In this document: one piece after another, positions 35,503 through 44,118 of the stretch
Layout of the letters: each line of letters begins with the position of its first letter
How positions within the stretch are numbered: the first letter of the stretch is position 1
NCBI RefSeq assembly: GCF_022347785.1
Contig: NZ_JAKRGA010000002.1
Coordinates: 186,001-250,000 of the forward strand
Direction: 5' to 3'
Length of the DNA stretch: 64,000 nucleotides
From: Psychrobium sp. MM17-31
Lineage (GTDB): Bacteria; Pseudomonadota; Gammaproteobacteria; Enterobacterales; Psychrobiaceae
Translations under genes and position numbers: made by a program
Notes under the pieces: generated by a model
Databases searched by the model: none
What the model was told of the DNA's origin: nothing
What the model saw: the letters and a program-made list of their open reading frames with translations, nothing else

Positions 35503-35781
35503 ATGCCTACCGCCAGCGCCGTACACATTTTAGTAAAAACCCAGAAAGAAGCCGAGAAACTAAAACAGCAACTTGCTAAAGGTGCGAGCTTTGCTGATCT
35601 TGCAAAGAAACACTCTACCTGTCCATCAGGAAAAAAAGGTGGCAACCTCGGTGAGTTCAGACCGGGTCAAATGGTTAAGGCTTTTGATAACGTCGTATTT
35701 AAAAAACCTATTTTAGAAGTCCACGGCCCCATCAAAACTCAGTTTGGTTATCACCTGATAAAAACACTTTATCGCAACTAG
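35503..35781 (+). CDS. ppiC: Parvulin-type peptidyl-prolyl isomerase PpiC
   Basis: 92 aa, a single rotamase domain and nothing else, as in E. coli PpiC. Motifs: [35 protein letters not shown] and [12 protein letters not shown], including the conserved His pair and Cys. Cytoplasmic, because there is no signal peptide. It lies 23 bases after sapF and may be read through from the sap operon. Confidence 0.9.
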   Translation: MPTASAVHILVKTQKEAEKLKQQLAKGASFADLAKKHSTCPSGKKGGNLGEFRPGQMVKAFDNVVFKKPILEVHGPIKTQFGYHLIKTLYRN

Positions 35782-35806
35782 TGAAATTATTGCCGTTGTG
35801 CCAAAA

Positions 35807-35831
35807 TTAGTAGCCTGAAACAGGCTACTAA
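35807..35831. terminator. Hairpin after ppiC
   Basis: TTAGTAGCCTG / CAGGCTACTAA, a perfect 11-bp stem with an AAA loop, ending 14 bases before the next start codon. No T-run on the plus strand, so it could be a weak terminator or a processing structure. Confidence 0.45.
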
Positions 35832-35845
35832 CATGGACAACACAG

Positions 35846-36439
35846 ATGGATTCAGCGAACAAAACTCCAACCTCAAATTCAACACAACCAGCGCGTTTTA
35901 CGCAAAGACTCGACAATAGAGAGCTCACCAAAACCAGTTTTTGGATCAGCCAGATCTTTATGATTATTGCGACCATCACTGGTGTGTATTTGGCAGCTCA
36001 AGAAGGTTTATCGCAAGCCATTCAGTTTGATTCACTCAATCGCCAAGAAAACAACTATCACCTGCGTCGCTCCCTCGACAATGAAATTACCGCTAACATC
36101 GCAACACTCAAAGAGTACGCCGATTTGGTTGCATCAAACAAAGTTTACGACTTGAAATCACAACGCCCTGTGCTGCTGAAATTCGTATGGGAAAATATGA
36201 AATTCTCATCATCAACGCTAGAAACACCGTCTGACATACTGTCGCAAGCAAGTCACTTTTACGCCCAATCTGACGACATTATTCGCCGCATTGAAAACCG
36301 TAAATACGGCGCGACATTCGGCTCGAAAAAACTGCGTGAATTAATAAATGAAATGGAAAATAACGGACTAAAAGCGCTGCGAGCTAACCACCAGCAACTG
36401 GCCGCTAAGCTCGCTCAATCAGGTATTGTAGTTAACTAG
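35846..36439 (+). CDS. Unknown single-pass membrane protein
   Basis: 197 aa. A 30-residue polar N terminus (Ser/Thr/Gln-rich) precedes one membrane helix (FWISQIFMIIATITGVYLAA, about 32-51). The remaining ~145 residues are mostly helical and probably periplasmic. No family recognised. The strong upstream hairpin suggests its own expression. It converges on the transglutaminase-like gene with a gap of only six bases. Confidence 0.6.
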   Translation: MDSANKTPTSNSTQPARFTQRLDNRELTKTSFWISQIFMIIATITGVYLAAQEGLSQAIQFDSLNRQENNYHLRRSLDNEITANIATLKEYADLVASNKVYDLKSQRPVLLKFVWENMKFSSSTLETPSDILSQASHFYAQSDDIIRRIENRKYGATFGSKKLRELINEMENNGLKALRANHQQLAAKLAQSGIVVN

Positions 36440-36445
36440 CTCTGC

Positions 36446-39400
36446 TTATTTACTAGCTGACGGCTTAATGCGCTGCCATTGCGCATTAAGCTGCTGATAA
36501 AAATACTCATCATCACCGCCTGCCTTCGGCACATAAAGATCGAAGTTACTATCATCTAGTCGAGTCACCGTAATGGTAGCGTTAAATGAGCCTTCCCCCG
36601 GTTTAAATTCAATGGTTTTAATATCACTAAAAGCGGCGCGCTCGACATTAAAGTCCTTCTGGGCATCAAACCAATAGGAAAATACATTGTCCTTTGTAAA
36701 ACCATTACCATCTTTTGTCATATCAAGCAGCGCATCACTGTAAAACAAGGTTGGAACTTCATCTTCCATCAGTACGGCATTACGACGCATAAACTGAATA
36801 TCATGTGGCCACAATGCATCAGTCGCCACCACGCGTTGCGACGGCACAAAGTGACTCCACTGGGCTGCTACATACACCACACTTGGTAAAAACAGCGCTA
36901 GCATGGCTAAATGACGAGGCAACCAGCGATTGTTAAAGTTCACTTCTTGCTGATGTTCTTTGTTGGCACTATTAATCGCCGCCACCATTGGCCACAAACT
37001 AACGGCGATAATCGCAGGGGTAATCAACCAATAGTGATCGTAATAACTGACCCACGCCGCGATCAAAAACAACAGATACATCACTAATGCCAAAGATACT
37101 GATAGTAGTTTTGGAAAGGAAAGCTTCATGTGGTGATTATCTATTTCGCGGATCCGCAGCCACAATGGAATAAACCACAACACGCCAAATACAGCGCGAA
37201 TAAAAGGTGATAGCGACTCACCAGTGCGCTCTTTAATAGCTTGCCACTGGCGATACATCCAATAGCTCGGATAAAATCCAAGGGTTAAGAGAGATAACAC
37301 CAATACCTTGGTAAAACTCACAGGATAGAGGAATGTTTGTGGTTTTCGATTGTATTCGCTGCCATCAATTAACCACGCCATCATTATCACGCCATAACCG
37401 ACAAAAAACACGGTAACGACGGCAAGACTCACTAGCTTCTCAACACTGGTGTAGTTATTACTGCTAGATTCACTTGGCGCTGTGTCTATGTAGTCAGAAA
37501 TTGAATAGTAAGTTTCCTTGCGAGCTGCTTCTCGCTGCTTATTGTAGGCTGCTAGGTTTTCAACGCTAACAAAGCCCACTTTAGAGCGGTATTCATAATC
37601 GATCGTTAATTCGCGTGCTTGCTCATCAAAATTCAATTGATAATTAAAGTAATAAAAATCGTTATCTTGCTTTAATGAGTCTTGATTAAACTCCCAACCA
37701 TCTTCGCCAATTAATACCTTAATTTGCTGTTTAACGTGCACCGGATGGCTCAAATAATACGGTGAATTACGCTTGAGCTGTGACGGTTTCTTTAAATAGC
37801 CGCGAATGGCATGGGCGTAAAACTCGCCGTCAAAGCGTCCTGAACCTTGCTCTTGCCAAAAGTCATTAAGCTGATAATGTTCAGTAAGATTGACCTGCCC
37901 TGTCGTAGCATCTTGCGACACGGCAATAGGAGTGATTGTCTCTGTTTGCGCGTAATAATCGCGATAAAAATTAAGGTAATCTTTCTCCAATTCCGCTAAG
38001 CCATCTTCGGCAACGCGGCGGCGGTTTCTATCGGCTATATTGCCAAGGTATTGCGATTCAACCGTCAATTTAGCTGGCTTGCCTCCACCCTCAGTGACAT
38101 CAAATATCTCTTGCACAAACTCGCCAACCTTACGCTCGCTCTCATCCATAGAAATTAGCTGGTTGCTGCCAGGCTTAATCAATAACGCAACGTCATAGTT
38201 TGGCTGAAAAATATCATCGATTTGTCCCGCCTGAAAACTCAATGTTGGATCAAACCAATAATGCTTATCGCCCATCACAACCTGCGCAATAACGTGATCA
38301 AAGCTGCCAACGCCCGGTGGTACATTTAGCAAACCACGGCCATCGTCGGTATTAACTAACGCTGGATACGCCTCGATGCCCAACGCCTTGAGAATAGAAA
38401 CAAAGAGAACTACTTTGTCTTTACAATCGCCGTAGCGTCTTTCTAAGGTTTCACTAGCGTGGGAAGGTTGATGAGAGTTGCGCCCCATTTCAATACCAAA
38501 ATAACGCACATCGTCTTGCACCACTTTTAGCGCCGCAGCGACTTGCTGCTGTGGTGTTTTGTGCGCCAACTGAATATCCAGCACTAATTGGTTTAACGCG
38601 CTATTTTCATTGTCAGAAAATGCGGCTTGATACATCGGCAATGCCCAATCAACAATCTCGCCCCAGCTTTTAGATTGAGTAAAATACAGACGCTGATATG
38701 GCTCAAACCAATCAGGAGTTTGACTGTTGTAGTCGTGATATTCGCCATCAATACGCTCAAACTCATACAGTGCATAAGATTTGCCGCTATCATCTGTGCT
38801 CGTCGATTCACTGATTTTAAAATTCTCATCAGAAGCACTCACGTAAAGCGGCGCCTCTTTACCCCACAACACACTGACATATTGCTGATGCAAAGGCACC
38901 GACCAGCTGACGTACGGACGATAGTTATACAGCCCCTGATAGACAGGATTACGGCCGATGCGCGAATAAGAATATTCCAGAACATCGTTAACACGCACAT
39001 CATCAATAATAATTTTGGCGCTTTGACGGCCATTATATATCAGCTTATCAAATTCAGGTTCAACGCTAATTAATTTGATATCGCTAGCCGCTAATTTGTC
39101 GAGCACTTCACCATCGCGAATTATATTGAGGCGATGAAACACCACAGACTCATAAATGGGATCGAAAGTAACACTCACCTGCCCTGACTGCTGCACGCCT
39201 TTTTGATTAACAATAAGCTCGGCGTAATGCCTAAACGCCTGCGCGTTGTTTTCTGTTACACGATTTTGCTCATCAGCCAGCAAATAATAAGTGCCATTAC
39301 TAATGTCTTTAATGGGAATTTCTTGCGGTAAATTAGGTGTAATTGATTTTACCCAGCTCGGTGCTGGCTGCTTCGTAGCCTTGCCAACAACAGGCGATGA

Positions 39401-39463
39401 TGCCATAGCGACAGAAGCGTTAGCAAACAAACCAAACAGGATGAATAAACGGAGAAACAGCAA
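36446..39463 (-). CDS. DUF3857/transglutaminase-like protein with a C-terminal membrane domain
   Basis: 1005 aa from TTG 39463, with AAGGA 8 nt upstream and a signal peptide (LFLRLFILFGLFANASVAMA). A DUF3857 beta domain (about 60-250) precedes a transglutaminase-like core whose triad is visible: Cys in RYGDCKDKV, His in FDHVIAQV and Asp in YWFDPT. A second beta region follows to about 660. The C-terminal third has several membrane helices with a DUF4234-like signature (LTLGFYPSYWMYRQW, SPFIRAVFGVLWF), then a soluble beta tail. It is probably an inner-membrane protein with the catalytic domain in the periplasm. Substrate unknown. Confidence 0.82.
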   Translation of the reverse strand: MLFLRLFILFGLFANASVAMASSPVVGKATKQPAPSWVKSITPNLPQEIPIKDISNGTYYLLADEQNRVTENNAQAFRHYAELIVNQKGVQQSGQVSVTFDPIYESVVFHRLNIIRDGEVLDKLAASDIKLISVEPEFDKLIYNGRQSAKIIIDDVRVNDVLEYSYSRIGRNPVYQGLYNYRPYVSWSVPLHQQYVSVLWGKEAPLYVSASDENFKISESTSTDDSGKSYALYEFERIDGEYHDYNSQTPDWFEPYQRLYFTQSKSWGEIVDWALPMYQAAFSDNENSALNQLVLDIQLAHKTPQQQVAAALKVVQDDVRYFGIEMGRNSHQPSHASETLERRYGDCKDKVVLFVSILKALGIEAYPALVNTDDGRGLLNVPPGVGSFDHVIAQVVMGDKHYWFDPTLSFQAGQIDDIFQPNYDVALLIKPGSNQLISMDESERKVGEFVQEIFDVTEGGGKPAKLTVESQYLGNIADRNRRRVAEDGLAELEKDYLNFYRDYYAQTETITPIAVSQDATTGQVNLTEHYQLNDFWQEQGSGRFDGEFYAHAIRGYLKKPSQLKRNSPYYLSHPVHVKQQIKVLIGEDGWEFNQDSLKQDNDFYYFNYQLNFDEQARELTIDYEYRSKVGFVSVENLAAYNKQREAARKETYYSISDYIDTAPSESSSNNYTSVEKLVSLAVVTVFFVGYGVIMMAWLIDGSEYNRKPQTFLYPVSFTKVLVLSLLTLGFYPSYWMYRQWQAIKERTGESLSPFIRAVFGVLWFIPLWLRIREIDNHHMKLSFPKLLSVSLALVMYLLFLIAAWVSYYDHYWLITPAIIAVSLWPMVAAINSANKEHQQEVNFNNRWLPRHLAMLALFLPSVVYVAAQWSHFVPSQRVVATDALWPHDIQFMRRNAVLMEDEVPTLFYSDALLDMTKDGNGFTKDNVFSYWFDAQKDFNVERAAFSDIKTIEFKPGEGSFNATITVTRLDDSNFDLYVPKAGGDDEYFYQQLNAQWQRIKPSASK

Positions 39464-39488
39464 AATGAACGTCCTTGTTGAAACGTAG

Positions 39489-40127
39489 CTAGAAACTACA
39501 TTGTTGCAGATTGTAATTTTGAAGCAGGCCAGCGACCTGTTTTTTAGGTGTACAAGAAATCTGTTGCATCAAAGAGAAAGGCACCGAACTAATATGGAAC
39601 TGCTCGTTAATGATATCGAGCATCGACAGCCACAGTTTCGCCGTCATTTGCGCGTCAAACAACGCTCTGTGAAAATTGCCTTCGCCAGCAAGTGCTAAGT
39701 GCTTCACTAAGTTGCCTAAACTATGACTGTTAGAATCGGTAATCAAACGGCGTGCGGCGAGCAGCGAGCAAGTAAATTCACCACCATATTGTCGATTGAT
39801 TAGCCCTAGCTCATGCTCTAAAAACTTCTGATCGAAAGAAGCGTTATGCGCCAATAAATTATCGTCACCAATAAAGTCACAAAACTCCGCCATTACTTCA
39901 CGACATGGCCGTGCGTCAGCTAACATCTCATTGGTGATGCCGGTGTAATCTTCAATAAAACTACTGACCTGACGACCCGGATTCATTAACGATTGAAATT
40001 GCTCGGTAATTTCACCGTCAACAATTCTAACCGCACCAATTTCTATGGCTCTATCGCCATTATCAGGCGAGAGTCCCGTGGTTTCAAAATCCAAAACAAC
40101 CAGTGAATTGGCCAGCTTATGCGCCAT
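39489..40127 (-). CDS. DnaQ-like DEDDh 3'-5' exonuclease
   Basis: 212 aa. ExoI VVLDFETTGLSP, ExoII LLAHNASFDQKFLE and ExoIII HRALFDAQMTAKLW give the acidic residues and the His of a DEDDh exonuclease. It has no polymerase III core-binding tail and no UvrC-like fusion, so it resembles stand-alone proofreading/RNase T-like nucleases rather than DnaQ itself. A short ~40-residue C-terminal extension (QQISCTPKKQVAGLLQN) is not recognised. It lies 25 bases upstream of the transglutaminase-like gene and may share its promoter. Confidence 0.85.
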   Translation of the reverse strand: MAHKLANSLVVLDFETTGLSPDNGDRAIEIGAVRIVDGEITEQFQSLMNPGRQVSSFIEDYTGITNEMLADARPCREVMAEFCDFIGDDNLLAHNASFDQKFLEHELGLINRQYGGEFTCSLLAARRLITDSNSHSLGNLVKHLALAGEGNFHRALFDAQMTAKLWLSMLDIINEQFHISSVPFSLMQQISCTPKKQVAGLLQNYNLQQCSF

Positions 40128-40250
40128 GTAAAATGCTCTTTTTTGAAGGCCTACGGCCTGTAAATAGAAATGCTATCTCTCAACATTACTTTAAAAATTA
40201 TATTGTTACAAATCTAAGCGCTAATTCTGCGAATAAATTAACCAACGCTT

Positions 40251-40279
40251 TTGTTTGCACACTACAACACTGCTATATT
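40251..40279 (+). promoter_or_regulatory. Probable sigma-70 promoter of the M1 peptidase gene
   Basis: -35 TTGTTT at 40251-40256, 17-bp spacer, extended -10 TGC-TATATT ending at 40279. Transcription would start near 40286, just before the ATG codons at 40307 and 40313. This argues against the longer open frame reaching back to 40103. Confidence 0.5.
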
Positions 40280-40312
40280 ATGCGCCTATTTCTATTAAGC
40301 CTAGGCATGATA

Positions 40313-41986
40313 ATGACAACAATTAAAAACATCGCCACAGCAGGACTTCTACTTAGTGCATTAAGCATTCCTGCGCAAGCTGCCGATTTACTGGTCAACA
40401 AAACTAATCCTATATCTCACCAAGAAAAACTGCGCGGCAGCATCACGCCTGAGCGCAGCTGGTGGGATCTAAAACATTACGATCTCTATGTCGATGTCCA
40501 GCCAGAAAAACGTTACATCTCTGGCACTAATGTCATGACCTATAAGGTGCTGTCTAACAAAGACCGCTTGCAAATAGAACTGCAACCGCCAATGAAACTA
40601 GGCAAGGTGACGCAAAATGGCAAACAATTAAAAGTAGATAAAGACGGTTACACCTACTTTATTCATACGGTAGGTAAACAAGAAATTGGCAAAGAATATC
40701 AAGTAACTATTGAGTTTGACGGCCAACCGCAAGTTGCCAAACGCCCACCATGGGACGGCGGCATTCAATGGGAAAAAGATGCCAACGGCAATCACTTTAT
40801 TGCTACCTCTAATCAAGGCAATGGCGCTAGTATTTGGTGGCCTAACAAGGACCATCCATACGACGAACCAGACAACGGCGCTGATGTATCTGTGGAAGTT
40901 CCAGAAAACCTAATGGATATTTCTAACGGCCGCCTCGTGGGTATCGATGAAAATGCAGCACGAAACACCAAGACCTATCACTGGCGCGTAACTAACACCA
41001 TTAACAACTACGCCATTAGCCTAAACATTGGCGACTACGTACACTTTTCGGAAAAATACCAAGGTGAAAAAGGCGTGCTCGACATGGATTACTACGTGCT
41101 GCGCGACAATCTTGCCAAAGCAAAAGTACAATTCAAAGACGCTACGCGCACCATGGAAGCACTTGAGCATTGGTTCGGTCCTTACCCATTTTATGAAGAC
41201 AGTTTTAAGCTAATCGAAGTGCCATACCTTGGCATGGAACATCAAAGTGCCGTTACCTATGGCAATGGTTATCAAAACGGCTATTTAGGCCGCGATCGCA
41301 GCCGCACTGGTTGGGGTTTGAAATTCGATTTCATTATCGTTCACGAATCTGGTCACGAGTGGTTTGCTAATAACCTAACCAACAAAGACGTGGCGGACAT
41401 GTGGATCCACGAAAGTTTCACCACCTACAGCGAAAACCTGTTTGTGGAATACTTTTACGGCAAAGAAGCAGGTCATGAATACATGCGTGGTCAACGTGCC
41501 AATATCGCAAATCAAAGCCCAATTATTGGCACCTATAATGCAGATCGCAGCGGTTCAAGTGACATGTATGACAAGGGTGCAAACATGTTACATACAATCC
41601 GCCAAATCGTTGATAACGATAAATTGTGGCGTGAGATTCTGCGCGGCCTAAACAAAGACTTTTACCATCAAATCGTCACAACAGAGCAAATTGAAAAATA
41701 CTTGAGTGAAAAATCAGGTAAAGATCTCAGCAGTATCTTCGATCAATACCTGCGCGACTATCGCCTGCCAACACTTGAGTACCTAATCAAAGACAAAAAG
41801 ATGATGGTTCGTTGGAGCAACAGCGTTAAAAACTTCGCGATGCCAATTAAAGTTACCATCGATGGTAAAGAACGCTGGATAACACCAACAACTCGCTGGG
41901 CAAGTGTCAAAATCGACAAAGCCAACCCGAGCTTTAGTGTTGATAAGAACTTTTATATTTCAACGCTGAACGTATTGGGTGAATAA
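40313..41986 (+). CDS. Secreted M1-family metallopeptidase (aminopeptidase N type)
   Basis: 557 aa from ATG 40313; ATG 40307 is equally possible and adds two residues. Signal peptide: MTTIKNIATAGLLLSALSIP, then AQA cleavage. The N-terminal beta domain is short. The thermolysin-like domain has GMEH (substrate-anchoring, for the family GAMEN), the zinc site H344-E-S-G-H348-E and, 18 residues later, Glu367 in IHESF; a conserved Tyr lies further on (SDMYDKGA). The C-terminal ARM domain of large aminopeptidases is absent, as in short marine M1 enzymes. It should trim peptides in the periplasm. Monocistronic. Confidence 0.9.
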   Translation: MTTIKNIATAGLLLSALSIPAQAADLLVNKTNPISHQEKLRGSITPERSWWDLKHYDLYVDVQPEKRYISGTNVMTYKVLSNKDRLQIELQPPMKLGKVTQNGKQLKVDKDGYTYFIHTVGKQEIGKEYQVTIEFDGQPQVAKRPPWDGGIQWEKDANGNHFIATSNQGNGASIWWPNKDHPYDEPDNGADVSVEVPENLMDISNGRLVGIDENAARNTKTYHWRVTNTINNYAISLNIGDYVHFSEKYQGEKGVLDMDYYVLRDNLAKAKVQFKDATRTMEALEHWFGPYPFYEDSFKLIEVPYLGMEHQSAVTYGNGYQNGYLGRDRSRTGWGLKFDFIIVHESGHEWFANNLTNKDVADMWIHESFTTYSENLFVEYFYGKEAGHEYMRGQRANIANQSPIIGTYNADRSGSSDMYDKGANMLHTIRQIVDNDKLWREILRGLNKDFYHQIVTTEQIEKYLSEKSGKDLSSIFDQYLRDYRLPTLEYLIKDKKMMVRWSNSVKNFAMPIKVTIDGKERWITPTTRWASVKIDKANPSFSVDKNFYISTLNVLGE

Positions 41987-42009
41987 CTTGCTTGATTAAG
42001 TGAGTTTGT

Positions 42010-42037
42010 AAAAAAGCAGCATTATTGCTGCTTTTTT
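42010..42037. terminator. Bidirectional terminator after the M1 peptidase
   Basis: AAAAAAGCAGC / GCTGCTTTTTT, an 11-bp stem with a 6-nt loop, just before the stop of the convergent small membrane gene. Confidence 0.88.
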
Positions 42038-42040
42038 GTG

Positions 42041-42313
42041 TCACCGAATTATTTTAGAAATAAAATATACGGCCACAAAACTGACAACAAACTGACCTGT
42101 CATCAACATTAAAAGCTTTGGCCAAAATGTCACTTCTTCAGTAAATATAGGATGCCAAAAATACTCGAGTGTTAGATTGCCCGGAAACAATAATGTTTGA
42201 TAACCAGGCATTGGCCCATTAAAGAATTCCCATAAATTCCAATTAATAATAAAAGCGATTAATCCAACAAATGTTAGGATGATGGCAATCAGTAATGGTG
42301 ATTTCAAAGACAC
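42041..42313 (-). CDS. Unknown small membrane protein
   Basis: 90 aa from GTG 42313, with GAGG 5 nt upstream. Two hydrophobic segments (about 8-26 and 66-87) flank a ~40-residue loop rich in aromatic residues (WNLWEFFNGPMPGY, TLEYFWHPIF). No family recognised. It follows the PH-like gene by 21 bases, so the two form a probable operon. Confidence 0.6.
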   Translation of the reverse strand: MSLKSPLLIAIILTFVGLIAFIINWNLWEFFNGPMPGYQTLLFPGNLTLEYFWHPIFTEEVTFWPKLLMLMTGQFVVSFVAVYFISKIIR

Positions 42314-42334
42314 GAATTCCTCAACGCGGAGAGG

Positions 42335-42811
42335 TTAATCGCTTAACTCATCTGCTGTAGGCGTTATTAAGGACAGTGGAAAAAAGTTATCACGAATAAA
42401 CTTAAACAATCTCAGCTCTTTGCCATGATCTATTCTGTCGCGAATAGGAATATGCCACTCACTAAATCCTTTCATTTTTACCATCAATAAATGGATATCT
42501 ACGCCCCTTTCACGATCATCTTTAACGCCAACTTTATAGCTCATAGCTTCAACCTTTTCTAAAGGGATCGACTCAATACGAAAAATACCATCACGGATAT
42601 AGAGTTCATCATTAGTGATCCACGCAGCTGGTTTAAGGCCACTTTTAAGACTAACGAACGTAGATAGTAAAAAGACAGGTACAACATACATCAAGATGTC
42701 TGAAGTCAGCGACGGTAACTGCCAACAAACAAAAGCGACGAATACTGCAGGGCTAAACATCCCCGAAACAATTTGCAGATAATTTTTACGCCTAGTTAAA
42801 ACATGTTTCAA
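42335..42811 (-). CDS. Unknown membrane protein with a PH-like (bPH) soluble domain
   Basis: 158 aa from TTG 42811, with GGAG upstream. Two adjacent membrane helices (about 17-53) are followed by a beta-rich segment with the layout of small bacterial PH-like domains (WITNDELYIRDGIFRIESIP, LEKVEAMSYK). The domain call is tentative. Probably cotranscribed with the 90-aa membrane protein. Confidence 0.6.
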   Translation of the reverse strand: MKHVLTRRKNYLQIVSGMFSPAVFVAFVCWQLPSLTSDILMYVVPVFLLSTFVSLKSGLKPAAWITNDELYIRDGIFRIESIPLEKVEAMSYKVGVKDDRERGVDIHLLMVKMKGFSEWHIPIRDRIDHGKELRLFKFIRDNFFPLSLITPTADELSD

Positions 42812-42899
42812 AAGTGGTATCTCCGTATAATTAGATTCTTGTTGGTGAGTTATTTTCTAATGTAAAGCGCTTTGTAATGAAAGCTCGTTCGTAGTTCAG

Positions 42900-43388
42900 C
42901 TATCCCATTACTTCATTGATAATTTCATAAGCACGAGCCAATGAGATTCCAGTTGACTGCTCTTGTGACAATGGGTGTTCACTTGGTTCGATAGTTATCG
43001 AAGGTACTTGGCCAACAGCACGAGACTGAACACCCGTTTTTAAGTGCATAGTATCAGGATAACGAGGTAACGATGTACATAACCAACCAAAATAAGGTGA
43101 ATGACTCTCCCTTTCTTCGTCATTCCAATGCGTATTTACATGCTCAAAACTGTCTTTACTCAACGAAACCCATACCGACCAAATAAAAGGATCATCGTGA
43201 TCAATTACAGGTATTTCAATATGTCCTCTAATAAAAAAGTGTTCGTCATCAATGACGCACAAATCACTATTTTCATTAACCCGCGTGTCATACTCATTAG
43301 GCGAAACCAACAAAGATGCAGGAGAATTGGCGCCAAAGCACATTGGTAATTCAGTTAGCTCGCCGTTACATACGCTACAATGACTCAT
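42900..43388 (-). CDS. DUF2199 family protein
   Basis: 162 aa with AGGAG before the ATG. The family pattern is clear: a start CSVCNGELTELPMCFGANSP, then CVIDDEHFFIRGHIEIPV, DPFIWSVWVSLS, YFGWLCTSLPRYPDT and the C-terminal EHPLSQEQSTGISLARAYEI. The N-terminal CxxC pair may bind zinc. Cytoplasmic, function unknown for the whole family. The family often occurs as a single accessory gene. Confidence 0.85.
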   Translation of the reverse strand: MSHCSVCNGELTELPMCFGANSPASLLVSPNEYDTRVNENSDLCVIDDEHFFIRGHIEIPVIDHDDPFIWSVWVSLSKDSFEHVNTHWNDEERESHSPYFGWLCTSLPRYPDTMHLKTGVQSRAVGQVPSITIEPSEHPLSQEQSTGISLARAYEIINEVMG

Positions 43389-43396
43389 CGTTACTC

Positions 43397-43735
43397 CTAG
43401 TCATAATACCAAGCCTGCTTTTCCATAAATTTACAAAATTCTTCTCTTGCAAATTGGTTAGCATTAGGCGCAGTAGCTGCACGTTTCAACACAAAACCTT
43501 CGATAAATTTAGTGCTATTTGGAATTGAAAACCATGCTCTTGGAGTCTTAGGATCGTTAACTAATTTAGTCAGATAAGCCAAACTCGCTTTAGCCTTTTC
43601 CTCGTTAAACTCTGACTCATCGATACGCATGTCTTCTGCAATATTTTCATTTACAGGACAAATATTTTTCGCATGCAGTGAGTTTGGTAATACAGAGAAA
43701 AATAAAAGTCCCAAAACAAAATATAAATTCTTCAT
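43397..43735 (-). CDS. Unknown small secreted protein
   Basis: 112 aa from ATG 43735, with GGAAG upstream. Signal peptide MKNLYFVLGLLFFSVLPNSLHA. The mature part is about 90 residues with two Cys (NICPV and EEFCKF), mainly helical. No family recognised. It lies eight bases upstream of the DUF2199 gene and is probably cotranscribed with it. Confidence 0.6.
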   Translation of the reverse strand: MKNLYFVLGLLFFSVLPNSLHAKNICPVNENIAEDMRIDESEFNEEKAKASLAYLTKLVNDPKTPRAWFSIPNSTKFIEGFVLKRAATAPNANQFAREEFCKFMEKQAWYYD

Positions 43736-43769
43736 AAAATCACTTCCCAAGTTTGTGAATTAAATTACC

Positions 43770-44111
43770 TTAAGCAAGCACTCGGTCACCATGACTTATT
43801 GGCTGAGAAATCACTAACATTTCAAGCTCATCAGTGCCGTTATTTTTCAATTGATGTGGTTCGCCGGCAGGTACGTGAATACCACTGCCAGCAGCGACTT
43901 GATGAATTACACCCGCTATTTCCATTTGTGCGCTTCCCGCTAAAATATAGAAAAACTGTTGCGAATGATTGTGATAATGCCGACACTCTTGCTCGCCAGC
44001 GGGCACACGTTCTTGTATTACGCTTAAGCCGTCAGACTTTAACAAATTCCAACCATCACAGTTTTCGCCCCATTTATAATGCTCGGTGTTGTCAGTATTT
44101 TTAATATTCAT
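43770..44111 (-). CDS. Cupin-domain protein
   Basis: 113 aa from ATG 44111, with AGG 6 nt upstream. One small cupin barrel: motif 1 CRHYHNHSQQFFYILAG (His pair and Gln/Glu for metal binding) and motif 2 GIHVPAGEPHQLKNNG. Role unknown; such single-domain cupins include isomerases, dioxygenases and sugar-binding proteins. It starts seven bases after the M23 peptidase stop. Confidence 0.85.
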   Translation of the reverse strand: MNIKNTDNTEHYKWGENCDGWNLLKSDGLSVIQERVPAGEQECRHYHNHSQQFFYILAGSAQMEIAGVIHQVAAGSGIHVPAGEPHQLKNNGTDELEMLVISQPISHGDRVLA

Positions 44112-44118
44112 TATTTGC

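Noticed and set aside
40103-40312. N-terminal extension of the M1 peptidase frame
   Set aside because: Crosses the probable promoter and overlaps the divergent exonuclease; the signal peptide begins at 40313.
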